A stretch of DNA of 64,000 nt from Gnetum montanum. Its lineage: Eukaryota > Streptophyta > Gnetopsida > Gnetales > Gnetaceae. A program made the translations under genes and the position numbers. Shown here in pieces: positions 21,160 to 32,447 of the stretch (position 1 is its first letter; each line of letters opens with the position of its first letter). The stretch lies in assembly GCA_015680685.1 (NCBI GenBank), contig MNCI01004927.1, positions 219,952-283,951 on the forward strand, read 5' to 3'. A model generated the notes under the pieces. It saw only the letters and a list, made by a program, of their open reading frames with translations, made no database searches and was not told the DNA's origin.

Positions 21160-24000
21160 GTGGAACTCATGTAGTTCCTAGTGGTGGTGGCTCCTCCATG
21201 GGTGCCTTTCCCTTGTCTTGTGCCCTAGGTCCTGGGATTTGATGGCATTGAAGTATGGCCTGGAGTTTCTCCTCTTCAATGTGGGGATCCTATGTCGTCC
21301 ATGCTAATGTTTTGATGTTTTATGGAGTCAGCACCTCCCATGGGTAGGGTAGTTACGAAAACATTTTATTTGCCTTGACATACCAAGCCACAAACACTCG
21401 CCATTCCTCCTCATAGACTCTGACTTTGTCTCTATATTCTTGAAAATCTATGAGTCGTCGAGCCAAGTCTTTTGCAACACCTTTCTATCCTTGGTAGCTT
21501 GCTTTAACCACTTCAAGTTCATAATTTGCAACCTCCAATTTTTGCAATATTTTCTTGCGGTTTGCAAATTCTCTTTCATATTTGATGTAGGTGGTGGCTA
21601 CCTATTACTCGAGCTCTATTCTTGGACGCCCTGCTGTCAACATGGCAAGGTTGGAATACCGTAGATTTGCCAACTTCATGTATTTTGTAAGGTCCTAGAT
21701 CTGCAAGTCTCGGCTCCTAACTTCCACCTAGTGGACAAATGCGTATGTGTCCAATATTGCCCACCAATTAGTGTGTTATGCACTAAGAGCATTCACGTGG
21801 GCCTTGGCCATATGGATCTCCTTCTCGATGATTTGTTTATACATCCCCACCTACTCCCGAAAGTGCTCCTTCAATTTGTCATGTCGTTTAGCCTCATTCT
21901 GCCACGCGCTTATTTCAATGGCTGTCTTCTAACGAATGGCATGTACCTCCTCCATTCAATTTTCCCTAGCTAAATGGTTCATGTCCTGGTTGACCTTGAT
22001 TATTTGTTCTCGAAATCATTGAAAATGTTCTTTAAGAACATTCTTTTATTTCTCCACAAAGGTCAACCAAGGGTTGTCAACAACAAGTTATTTTTTTTCC
22101 TCTTGTAAGGCATTGAGTGCCTTGGTGTGCACGTAAGTTTGCGCTTGTGCCATAGAGGCATCCCAAACAACCTTTTCTTTTTCTTTCGCCATCCTTTTAT
22201 TCTCTGCCACTAGTTCAATAAGTTGCTCAATCCTGAAAATATCCAGCTAGTCTACAGGAATGAATTGAGAAGGATCCCACAATGCTACTTGTATTTCTTG
22301 CAATCTTTGCACTTCTGCTTCCTCATGCTCAACCCTCATCTCTGTCAAGACTAGCTTCCCTTTGGTGGAAATGAGGTCTGATTGTATTACTATAACATCC
22401 TGTGGGATGTCAAACAAGGACGTCATTACTTGTCCTATTTGTAGCAATCGGTCAAGTACATCCTCATGTTCTACAGGAGTCATTGAGGTTCCGGACAGAG
22501 TTTGAACATCACATGCTCCTATAAGATCTGCCAATGGCACAATAGGCACATTGAATGATTCTTTAATGTGGTCTGCGACCACTTCTGCAACTCCTACTAC
22601 ATCCTAGTGTTGCATGACCACCACTGTGGACCCTTCACATATTTCTAACTACACTTGAAAGGATGCAGTGTTCCCTGAGATCTTTTGTGACCAAGTGCTC
22701 TCTCCTCCCCTTGTATGGATGGGCACTTCACCCCTTCCATGATCCAAAGAAACCGTGGGTTGTACGGCATCGTCGATGACACGGAAGAGATTTGCATCAT
22801 CATGACTTCCCCAACTGACTGTCTCAGCGATGGCCCTGAGATGGCTCATCGACGATCTGTAGTCTTACGACAATGGTAGTGGTGGATCCTGCTGGCCCGT
22901 GCTAGGCCCTGCTTCTTATTGTTGGCTGGGTCCCATGCTTGGAAGTTAGCTAGGTCCTACAAGTTGAGTTGTAGTCGGCCCTATTGTTTGTTCCCTTTCT
23001 TGTTTCGGCCCCAGCATCTCACTGGTGATTTTCCTTGCAGCTGGTGGTTTTAGCAGTTCGGCATACGAAGCATTTTGGGCTTTTCAGAGGACATCATTGG
23101 TATATCCTCTAATACCAACACGTCTGCACATCTTCCTGAGAAGACAAGGGAAATGCAATGCAAGCTTCCCTATCTTCCATTCTTCAAACCACCTCAGGAT
23201 CTCCATGAAATATAGATGAGGTAGGTTAGCATTAACCTTTCCCATCAACACTACACATTCTCTTGCCACATATGTTGAAATTATTTTTAAGCCTTTTTTG
23301 GGGAAGAGGTGATAAGTCCCTATTTTGAAATAAATCCTCTCTTCCATCATCAATTCCCCAAATGTCTTATCTTCCTTGCCATACACCCTTTCTAACCAAA
23401 TGCATCGCGCATCAAGGTCTGAGCGGGTAGACAACTAAGCAACCTTTGGCCCTATATTCAAAAGGTTTAATACTTCCAAAATGGCTTGAACAAAGAAATC
23501 AATAGTCACACCACAAATGTTAATCGTGGTGCCTTTTTGTTTCTTATGCCAAAATTGGTACGTTTCCCCTAAGTACTAGGCACCACCTTCAGAGAGGATA
23601 GGCCATAATGGAGACCCTTTGAGATGATCCCTAATAGCCTCCAGAGAAAATTCTACAAAAGATCCAAACTTTAATTCCACAATCATTGTAGTGAATATGG
23701 ACCTTTCATGGATGGCCTAAACACAATCCTGGGGCAATGTGAGATGTTGTCCCTGCTCAGGCACTGCCGCAGCTCCTCCTTCTACTTGCCTTGATTGTAC
23801 AGTAGCAGGGTCCTCTTGGTGGATACTAAATTATTGTTCCTCCTACTCTACATGTTGTCCAACAAGAACTTGTCCGTCACCTCTCCTAGGTCATTTGCTC
23901 CCACCTTGAGCAAGACCTTCCTGTTGTCCACATTTTGGGATCATCTATAATCACACGAGGCCCATCGTTAGTAAGGTTGTTACCAAAGTTAGATTATACC
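21160..24000 (-). pseudogene. Post-integrase-type ORF of element D, broken
   Basis: The minus-strand frame at 23084-23434 contains ERIYFKIGTYHLFP, then NLPHLYFMEILRWFEEWKIG and HFPCLLRKMCRRVGIRGYTN. Element B has a clear homologue at 33100-33360 (LPFPCLIRKICKRTSI, YSND), also after its spacer. The wording resembles the PF20167-type 'putative plant transposon protein' domain (FP.LI..LC.RAGV), from memory. Further along the minus strand, 22247-22582 is helical and Glu-rich, as in B, where a coiled-coil region follows. Function unknown. Element C keeps only the ends of this region. Confidence 0.6.
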
Positions 24001-26140
24001 TTACTGCTTGCCTTAATGAATTTGTTTTATCTTCGTGTGACGTTTCCCAAAAGATTATAATATTTAATCCTCTTTGCTTAGGTGGTTTGCAAATCTACTT
24101 TCCCGGTATAACTAAGGGGATGAAATTGTTTTTGGCACATTGATCCTTAATTTTGTAACTAAATACCCATGATAATGTCCTTCAAGCAATGAAAAGTTTC
24201 AAAAAATTTATGCACTATTCGGCGTGTGCTCCTCCCCCACAACTAAGCTTAACACTCCAAGTTCAAGTAGGTTCACACAGAATGAAAATCAGAGGACTAG
24301 CGAGCGAGTTATGAATATGAAAGTAAAGTCGTAGAGAGAAATTGGAAAAACTTCCCCTGCGTGAATAGTTGAAAATAATGTTAAGTAGCTTACCTAAGTC
24401 ACATATATATATATTTTTGAGACACAATATCGCAGCCTATCAATGTTAGGGCACTTATGTAATATACCAAATTTTTAATATTTTTCTTTAATTAACGATG
24501 GAAACTAAGGCCATTTGGACTATTGTTAAAGGGTTCTAGAGCAATTCAACTAGTTCTGAAGGCACACAAATTATGATGGTATGAAATTTATCAATAAGGA
24601 CCTTGGGTGATAAGGGAGAGGAAAAGGCTATGTGAAGGTTCATAGGAACATTTGAATCGGAGGGGTAGTAATAAGGGAAAGAATATTGTTAACAATACGC
24701 TAAGAGTAATAGACGATGTGTGGAAGATGTGTTATGAGTGCAAATTACAAAAATTACACAAGTGGGTCCTCCCCAAAGAAGGTTTCAACCTATAATGCCC
24801 TTGCGTAATCACACCTTAAAATGTCCATAGGTACTAGAAGGGTTAAATGTAATCCACACTAGTTTCACAAAACACACACATGTAAGTATCACCAAAATGG
24901 GGTATGAATTCTATGCTACACGAGACACGAGCTACAATTACATGAATAGTGAGATGAGACGAACTATAGAAGGGATTTTAGACATTGGGACATGAGGTAA
25001 CTGACCCAGGGCACAATGAATCCTGCGTGTAAGGCATGATTAATGTGTCATTAACTTGTCATTCCAAGATCAGGACCAAGTCCATTCCTCTGATCAGTGA
25101 CATCACATTGTTTCATCCAATGATGAGCAACTATGAGAGTACTAGAATAACAAGGCATACGATCACTTGGCATTTTGTTCAAGGGAGGAGTGATTTTTGC
25201 TTTGTGGCACTTTCTATGTTTTTTCTCTTTTTTTTTCTTCTTTTTTCGATTGCTATATCCAAAGAAGTCGCCAACCTTTAGGCATGGGTGCATGTCTTTC
25301 GAGTGGAACCCCCTAGAACAGCATTGGATTTTTGAGTGCCTTTTAATTACTCTTACTCCCATTTTGTGTTAAATCTACAAGGATCTTAGTACAACCACGT
25401 TGCCTAATAACTCCCATAGATGTCATCAAAGAGAATCCGCAAGTCCCCTTGATGTCACACTCTAATCGTTCCCTCTTGATCCATCCTTCTTCATTTTGGG
25501 TACAATGGACACAAAATTAATTTTAAGTTTTAAGAATGTCAAGAATATCACTGTACCCTCGAACATAACCTCTTATTTATAGAATGGATGAGTGGGTGTA
25601 ATGGGCTCACTGTCCAAATAATTGATCGCTCGAGACTTGATAACATAGAACACACCTCAACCAACGAGCCACATGAGTGTTTTATTCGTAGATGAGATTA
25701 CGTAGAAAAAGATAAAAAGACAAAAAAACGAAAAGATAAAACAAGGAATTAAAAAATGAAAAACTAGAAAACAAAAAATTGTAAAATTACAAAAAATGAA
25801 AAATATTTATTAATCCTGCTTGTTATTAGAATGGGGAATATCCCCCATAACTAAATAGTTGAGCATGGCGAGGATTAATAAATGAAAGATGAGGATACTT
25901 GCTTGTTGGAAATATTAAAAATTGGTCATACTTACCCCATTAGGGTCCACACACCTGATTATAGTAAGCGTAGTGGGGCAATTTATAAGATGTGGTTCCC
26001 TAGTAAAGATTTGACCCACTATGATACTTGAGATCGTAAGATGGTATGCAAGGATCGGGATTTTTCTCTTCATAGCTTTATTGATTGGGTCATATGGTTG
26101 TTGGAGTGTTAATTGGTGGTCCTAATGAAGTAACATGAGG
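24001..26140 (-). other. Spacer of element D with internal TATA box
   Basis: No coding signal. Minus-strand TATAAATA at 25574-25581 is set in CCTCTTATTTATAGA on the plus strand, the same context as the LTR TATA box (20851-20865). It lies upstream of the post-integrase-type ORF. A motif GACATGCACCCATGCCTAAA (minus strand, near 25280-25300) is shared with B (31150-31170) and C (38620-38640). Confidence 0.5.
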
Positions 26141-27790
26141 CATTGGGTTCAAGGAGAAGGATGAACCACAGTGTTGGAGAATGCAGTGGCCTTATAACTA
26201 TGTTGTCCCTTCCTACGGTCATGTCTAAAGAAGGGACACCTTTGATGTTGAGTAGGTCTCTCACTACTGTTGGTAATAGTAGCACAAGTAACGTTCATGG
26301 GTTGTTGTTGTGGTGCGGAAACTTCAGGAATAGTTAGTGGCGATGTAGAAGGAGGAAAAGGATGAGAATGTTAAAATTTAGGAGAAGTGTAAGGTACACA
26401 AGGCAGTGGTTGTGTTGAGGACATGGGTTGATAGTATTGAGGAGAATGATAATGTGGCGAGATAGAGTATGTTGACCTAGTTGGGGAAACAGGAGGTTGA
26501 ACTCGATAAGCATTTAGATTCGAATGATACAAAGGGTGTCTCCGGTTTAGGGATGGCTTCCCCCACGACTGGGATTGTTGCCACTGTGATCGAACACAGT
26601 ATCTCTGTACGAACTTTTGGTGTAACATGCTTCCCCAATGCTCATATAAATGTAACAAGATTGGGCATTGGCCCTTGGGGTGATCATACAGGCAAATGTT
26701 GCATTCATATGTGTGATTGGCAATTAAGCTCTTATTTTCTTCCTTGCTTCTTTCCGATTGTCTAATGATATTTTTTCCTGCTTCTCAGGTTGTCAAAACT
26801 CTATCTCTAATAATATTGATATATTCTCCACACTTTTTATGCATCCATTCCAACATCTTATTGATCTTTGCCTCGATTTCCTCTAATGATTGTTGTACTG
26901 GCAAAGATGGTTCTTCCTCCTTGAGATAGGTTGAATTTTCCTTTTTATGATTATGGACCTCTGTTAAGTTGAGATTTTGGTCCCATTGATGTTTTTCAAC
27001 ACTCTCCCATCTAACCATTTCTTCTTCTTCTTTTGCTACCCACGTAATAAGCTCTTGGAATTGATGGGTTCATAGTTCGTATAGTTGACCTTGGGTATAC
27101 ATCCCTAGGATCTCTCTTGTTTCATCATAATGCCCATCAATGATATGGTACATCAGCCTTTCCTTAGAGAACTCATGACCTAGATACTTGTTTAACAATG
27201 CATAATATCTTTCTAAGGCTATGTCCAAGGGTTCATGTTATGCTTGTTTCCATTCTTGGATTTGTTTCCTCAAGGCTGACACTCTTTCGTAGGTTTGATA
27301 TCTTTTTTTAAAGGGTTCTATCATTGTTGGCCAATGTCATATTGAATTTGGTTTTAACGATCTATACCATACTTTTGCTTGGCCAACAAGTGTCATAGGA
27401 AAGAGCTTGAGTTTTTGCGAACCGTTATCAATGTTGTTCCATGCACAAGCATCATAGAAAGCTTGTAAATGTTTTTGCAGGTCTAAGTCATAGCCTCCTG
27501 AGAAATTGGAAAAGTTGTTTAAATCGAGCCTAGGGAGGTGACTCTCTTTATGATGCCTATGGGAGATTCGAACAGCCTCTTGTATTTGCGTTAGGCTTGT
27601 AGTGGCCAGTAGGGGTTCATCGTCATCGAGTAAGTTATGCTTTTGTGCATTGGGACGATGCTGCCTTCGTTTAGGTTTATAAGAAACCCCCACCTCAGAT
27701 TGCGTATTCCAATCTTCATTGTCATATAATTCATTGGTTCTCCAATGAATTACCTTACTAGATGTGGCATTATCGTAGTCTTATAGGAGA
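26141..27790 (-). pseudogene. Gag of element D, broken
   Basis: Minus-strand 27337-27693 reads EEPLLATT-like then LPRLDLNNFSNFSGGYDLDL, HLQAFYDACAWNNID and LKLFPMTLVGQAKVWYRSLK, the Gag core shared with B and C. 26785-27018 is a helical segment (QQSLEEIEAKINKMLEWMHK). Near 26640-26700 lies the Cys/His region, here reading C.I...D.PKGQCPILL. 26371-26658 is a Pro/Gln/Tyr-rich tail. Stops and frame changes break it. Confidence 0.75.
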
Positions 27791-27917
27791 GGCATGGTTG
27801 TAAAATTGTGTGATAATTTGTGTGTGACTTTTTATAATTTATTTCTTCCTAAAAGATATATCGTTAATTCCTATACAACGACCTTGTATGATATAACTAA
27901 TCTAGATAACTAGCACC

Positions 27918-27936
27918 ATCCTAGCAATGGTTCCAA
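27918..27936 (-). promoter_or_regulatory. Primer binding site of element D
   Basis: Minus strand next to the 5' LTR: TTGGAACCATTGCTAGGAT, the Athila tRNA-Asp-type site with transitions. Confidence 0.7.
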
Positions 27937-28767
27937 TGATGAGTGGCGAGGTACCCCTACACTCAACCATACGAATACGAGCGTTTCACGCACGATTTGA
28001 TCGAACTTCGTAGACGGGCTAGTTGTGGTATCTAGATAGTTACACATTGATCACAATTCATTATCTTCCCACCTAGACTAGTATTTGCTTTTTCATGTAT
28101 GGTTTAGTCCAGAGTAGGCGTATGATGTGATCCTAAACTAGTGCTATTCCTAGAGACAATGGAACATAATCTTGATTAAACTAATAAAAAATAGGAAATG
28201 AAGTCTAAGCTAGCCTAAGTGCAATGAGCATCCATTCCTTAATCATTCGTATACATCTTGGACCTCATGCACGACTACTACTGGGATTACCAAGTGTAGA
28301 TCTGAGGTACGCTACTGGGTTACCAAGTAGTCACACTTAAATGTTTGTGATTAAGTCGTACTCATTCCACGTTACTAGGAGATAAGGATAGAGAAATATT
28401 AATGAAGAAAGAAGTAAATAACAATAACAATTAAATAAATAATTAATCCAAGTGGATGCTGCAATGATGAAGTAATCTCGATCTTTATTGTTGGTCATGT
28501 GCGTGTCCAAGTACGTCACACTCGAATAAGGATGCCATACAATTACAATCATCACACTGCGAGCATGCACTGAGAGAAAAAGAATTGGAAGGAAAAACTG
28601 ACGTACTAAAAACTATTGAAAACTTAAACTTTAAAACTCCCGTACTAAATCTTCCTACCTCTTATTTATAGATGAGGAGGCAGGCTACGATATCGTGTCT
28701 AGGTTATGATATCGTGTATGCAATATCATGGGTGTGATATCACAGCCAAAAAATTCATGACTCACCA
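27937..28767 (-). repeat. 5' LTR of element D (831 bp)
   Basis: Intact left edge TGATGAGTGG; right edge CTCACCA (CTCATCA in the partner). About 15 bases shorter than the partner inside the GATATC cluster (28685-28745). TSD CCAAC follows. Confidence 0.9.
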
Positions 28768-28772
28768 CCAAC

Positions 28773-28890
28773 GATGAGCCCCCGTGTTATACGGTGGCTC
28801 ATGATCTTGTAGGAGTTTGATCTCACTATGATAGATTGAAAAGGGACTAAAAATGTGGTCACTAACCACCTTTCTTGCTTAAGATGGAGC
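28773..28890 (+). pseudogene. C-terminal RNase H of element B (after element D)
   Basis: Directly after the TSD the RNase H resumes: RVIRWLMIL, a TAG where CAG is expected, EFDLTMID and NVVTNHLSCL, matching the family's R..RW.L.LQEFD..I.D..G..N..AD.LSR. With 20128 removed from 28773 the domain is continuous apart from point damage, confirming that D is an insertion. Confidence 0.85.
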
Positions 28891-29089
28891 AATAAAGAGG
28901 AGGAGAGCCCACTCTCTGATCAGTTTCCAAACGAACTCCTCTTTACAGGAATAATAAGCGAATAAACGCCTACAAAAGCAACATGGTATACTGACATCCT
29001 CAGATATCTTCTCACTAAGGAGATGCCACAAGGCTTGGATTTTAGAAATAGACAATAATTTCTTCATTAGGTCAAATATTTCATGGAAA

Positions 29090-30238
29090 TTAAGGGATAC
29101 CTTTACGAGGTGTGTGCCAATGGCTTAATTCATTAGTGTGTCCCTGACGAAGATCAACTACGCATTCTCTAGGATGCTCATGAAGGGCTTTATGGAGGCC
29201 ACTATGCAGAGAGACACACAGCCATAAAAATATTAATTGCAAGATACTATTGGCCTACAATCTTTAGGGATGCCCACTAGTTTGTCAAGTCTTGTAAATG
29301 TTGTCAACGAGACAAGGGGATGACCACTCATAAGGAAGGTCCTCAATAGTGGATTCAATCACTAGAACCTTTCAAGATATAGAGCGTTGACTTCATGGGT
29401 CCCATCACACCCATGTCCAATGGAAAGACATATATTATAGTAGCAGTTGACTACTACACAAAATGGGTAGAAGCAGTAGTCATTACTGATTGTACATCAT
29501 CCATTGCTACCAAATTTATAAAACAAAATATCATGAATAGGTTTGGGGTACCATGTTCACTAATTTCTAATAATGGAACTCATTTCACAGGTGCCACCTT
29601 TAGAAAGTTAATGCAACACTTAGGGGTAAAACATAAATTAACAACACCTTACCACCCCCAAGCCAATGACCAAGTAGAGGTAACTAACCAAGAGATTACA
29701 AAAATACTAACGTGAGTAAAAAGCTTAATGATGCTCTTTGGGCTTATCATTTAACTTCAAAACTTCCTATTGGCTTTTCTCCCTATGAATTAGTGTATGG
29801 AAACTTCCAACGCTTCTAATTCAATCCAAGCTCCATACACTCTCAATGACCTATGATCTAAACCTTAACCTAAGTCTAGCATAGAAGGAAAAATTAATTA
29901 ATCTAAATGTGTTAGATGAAAATCAATTAGTGGCCTTATCCTTGAATGAGGTGAACAAGGCATTCAATAAGCAATGTCATGACCTTAGAATCAAGAAAGT
30001 AAAACTTCAACTAGAATATAAGGTTCTCTACTAGAACCCCACACATGTACCTCAAAAGACAAAATTTCAAACATTGTGGGAGGGACCTTATATAATTGAT
30101 CAAACCTTTTCCTCTAGGGCCATGTTGATCTACAAGCCTGAATGTCTAAATAAAAAGTAGTTGGTCAATATCCAACAAGTGAAGCCTTTTCTAGAACCAA
30201 GACAAGCCAGTGCAACTACCACCTCAACAGATGGATAA
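29090..30238 (+). pseudogene. Integrase of element B and C-terminal tail
   Basis: Zinc-binding part: about 29165-29320 has DAHEGLYGGHYAERHTAIKI, ARYYWPT and SCKCCQRDKG (H-H-C-C). Catalytic core: 29385-29715 has VDFMGPITPMSNGKTYIIVA, then ISNNGTHFTG and TTPYHPQANDQVEVTNQE. The second catalytic Asp of S-D-N-G is Asn here, a G-to-A change that would abolish activity. 29990-30238 is the C-terminal tail with LWEGPYIIDQTF, ending TAA at 30236. Stops interrupt the frame in several places. Confidence 0.88.
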
Positions 30239-32440
30239 ACAAGTTCTATTTTTTGGATCTCCTCCTTCCAACTCAGTCATGGGGGAGATGGCCATCCATG
30301 CTAACCATCAAATTGGCTTCTTGGTTTTTCTACTTTTTGCTTTTTACATTTGTGATTTTTACAAATTATTTATTTTACAAATTCTTGATTTTTCAATTTT
30401 TCTAATTTTACACCATCTTTAGTAATTTTGAACTTCCTTGACTATTTTACATTTTCTTATATATTTTTCTTTGTTTAGATTGATTTGAGTGTGATATTTC
30501 CTCATTTTAGCTAATAAAAAGTGCTTACTTGTCACAGGGCACAGTGTTGTTGTTGTTGTTTAGTAATGATGGTTTGTGCTTAATGTTGTGATTGTTGATG
30601 TCTGGTTTCTATTTTTGAATTTTGATGTCTAATGACTTTGACATAGTTTATTTTTCATGGAATAGGTTATGAGTCCACATCATCTACCCATCAAATGAAC
30701 TCTATGATTTTCCTTGTTCTAGGAATTTGAGGTGCCTTTCATTAAAAAAACGTTTAATCAATCGGTGACCTTGGTAGTTCTAGAATTAGGAAGGATTAAA
30801 AGGTTTGAAAAGGGTGTGACTTCAAGGAGACTCAATACTCTTTGTACTCTTCTTCTTGCTTAAGTGCTTGAGTGTTTTTCATGTTCTTCTTACTGTTCCA
30901 CACGATCCATTAATAAGAAGTCAAATAATGTCATTGCATGGTGTGGTTCCAATCAAAAAAGAAAAAAAATGATGGGAATTCAAAGCACACCCCTTCAACA
31001 CGAACAACATCCTTGCATGGTTTGGTTCCCATTTTAAAAAAAAACCAAAAAATAAAAAAAATAAAAATAACAAAAAAATTATGGGAATTCAAAGCACACC
31101 CCTTGGACAAATAAACGGGTTCCAAGCATTGGTTATGGAACTTGAATGACATGCACCCATGCCTAAAAGTCCCCTCTAACTAATGCCTCCCCTCTCTCTC
31201 TCTCTCTCACTTCCTACTTCTCTTTTCTTCTCTTTTTTGGAAGAGTGGTTATCTTGTAAAAGCACTCTTGTGTCTCGAGTGGCTAGATTAGTCTTAGAGT
31301 GGTGATGTGAATTCACTAAAAGTGGTTGGTTTTGGTTTAGACTGAGGATGGATCTTCTCATGTCATTTTACCCACAAATTCCATAAGGGACTTTTTGTGA
31401 CCTCAATTCGAAACTCCATTCCACCTTCTTTATCATCCATCCATGCTACGATAACTCACCTCACTGTTGTGTTCTATGTCTTGGTCTGATGTGTTGGGAT
31501 TCTTAGGTAGACTCTTTTGGGTTGGTGCTTAACTTGTCATGCCATTAAATCAACTATGGGGCCCACAGACTCTTCAATTGAGGTTATGCAAGGGCAAAAA
31601 GGGCATTAGCCTACTATGGGGAGGACCCACTTACATAGCTCTTGGCTTGATTAGTTAAGGTTCCTTATCTTTGGCATCGCTACAATCCTACCTTTCACGT
31701 ATTCCATTGAGTATACTACTCAGTGCTCCTTAATCTTTCATTTCATTCATCCACTAAATCATTTTTTCTCCATTTTTCCAAATTTATGAGCTTCAACACC
31801 CTCTTCTCTTGTTTTCATATTGTTCTTGGTCCTTTAAGCTTTCATTTGATCCTAATTTTATCCAAAAATTCCTTATACTTTCAAAGTTTGACCAAAGTCA
31901 ACAACAATCAATGGTGGCTGTTAACTACATCGACGAGGCCTCATCAATGCAACCAACTACGTCAACAAGGCCTTGTCGACTAGGCCTCATTGACGTAATT
32001 TGTACATGCTATATATACCATCGAGCACTTAGGAATTTTTTACAAATTGCTCATAACATATAGGGAGCTTTTGCAATTTTTCAGAGGCCAAAACCTTCTA
32101 TAGCTCATAACTTCCTAATCACTTATCCAAATCACTTCATTTTTCCACCTTGCAGTTACTAGAGGTAAGATCTTTATCATGAGGGCCACAAACCTTAAGG
32201 TTTCTGATGAAAAATCGATGACAATTTTTGAAAATTCTTCCAACTCCCCAAAGGGTTAATAACCTTAACAACATATAAACATCAACTTTTTTGATAGTCA
32301 ACCCTTCCAATAACCTTCGAGATGATTTATTAATGATAATACATAAATAAATGATAATTAGATTAATTAAATCAACCATAATTACAACTTAGCCAAGTGT
32401 AACTATCCTTAAGAGAAAAGGTATCCCAATTATTCTAAGG
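30239..32440 (+). other. Spacer of element B with internal promoter-like module
   Basis: No coding signal. Holds a partial duplication (ATGGGAATTCAAAGCACACC near 30972 and 31080), a CT run at about 31193-31209, the shared motif GACATGCACCCATGCCTAAA near 31150, and at 31928-31995 a cluster of AGGCCT-cored palindromes like the LTR's, followed by TATATATA at 32010-32017. That module stands 430 bases before the post-integrase ORF. Confidence 0.6.
31928..32017 (+). promoter_or_regulatory. Internal copy of the LTR-like palindrome plus TATA module
   Basis: Sites CGACGAGGCCTCATCAATG, GTCAACAAGGCCTTGTCGAC and TAGGCCTCATTGACG occur within 68 bases, then TATATATA at 32010. Order and spacing copy U3 of the LTR at 14506-14612. 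Likely role, by inference: a separate promoter for the ORF at 32448-35370. Confidence 0.5.
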
Positions 32441-32447
32441 TTACACA

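Larger units (their letters stand above)
20129..28767 (-). mobile_element. Element D: Athila-clade retrotransposon without pol, inserted in element B's RNase H
   Basis: LTRs 20129-20974 and 27937-28767; target-site duplication CCAAC at 20124-20128 and 28768-28772. On the minus strand: LTR, primer site, gag, spacer with a TATA box, post-integrase-type ORF, purine tract, LTR. No RT, RNase H or integrase motif is visible, so transposition would need enzymes from a relative such as B. In the first 270 LTR bases I count about 30 differences by eye, mostly transitions, so the insertion is old. Total length 8639 bp. Confidence 0.9.
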
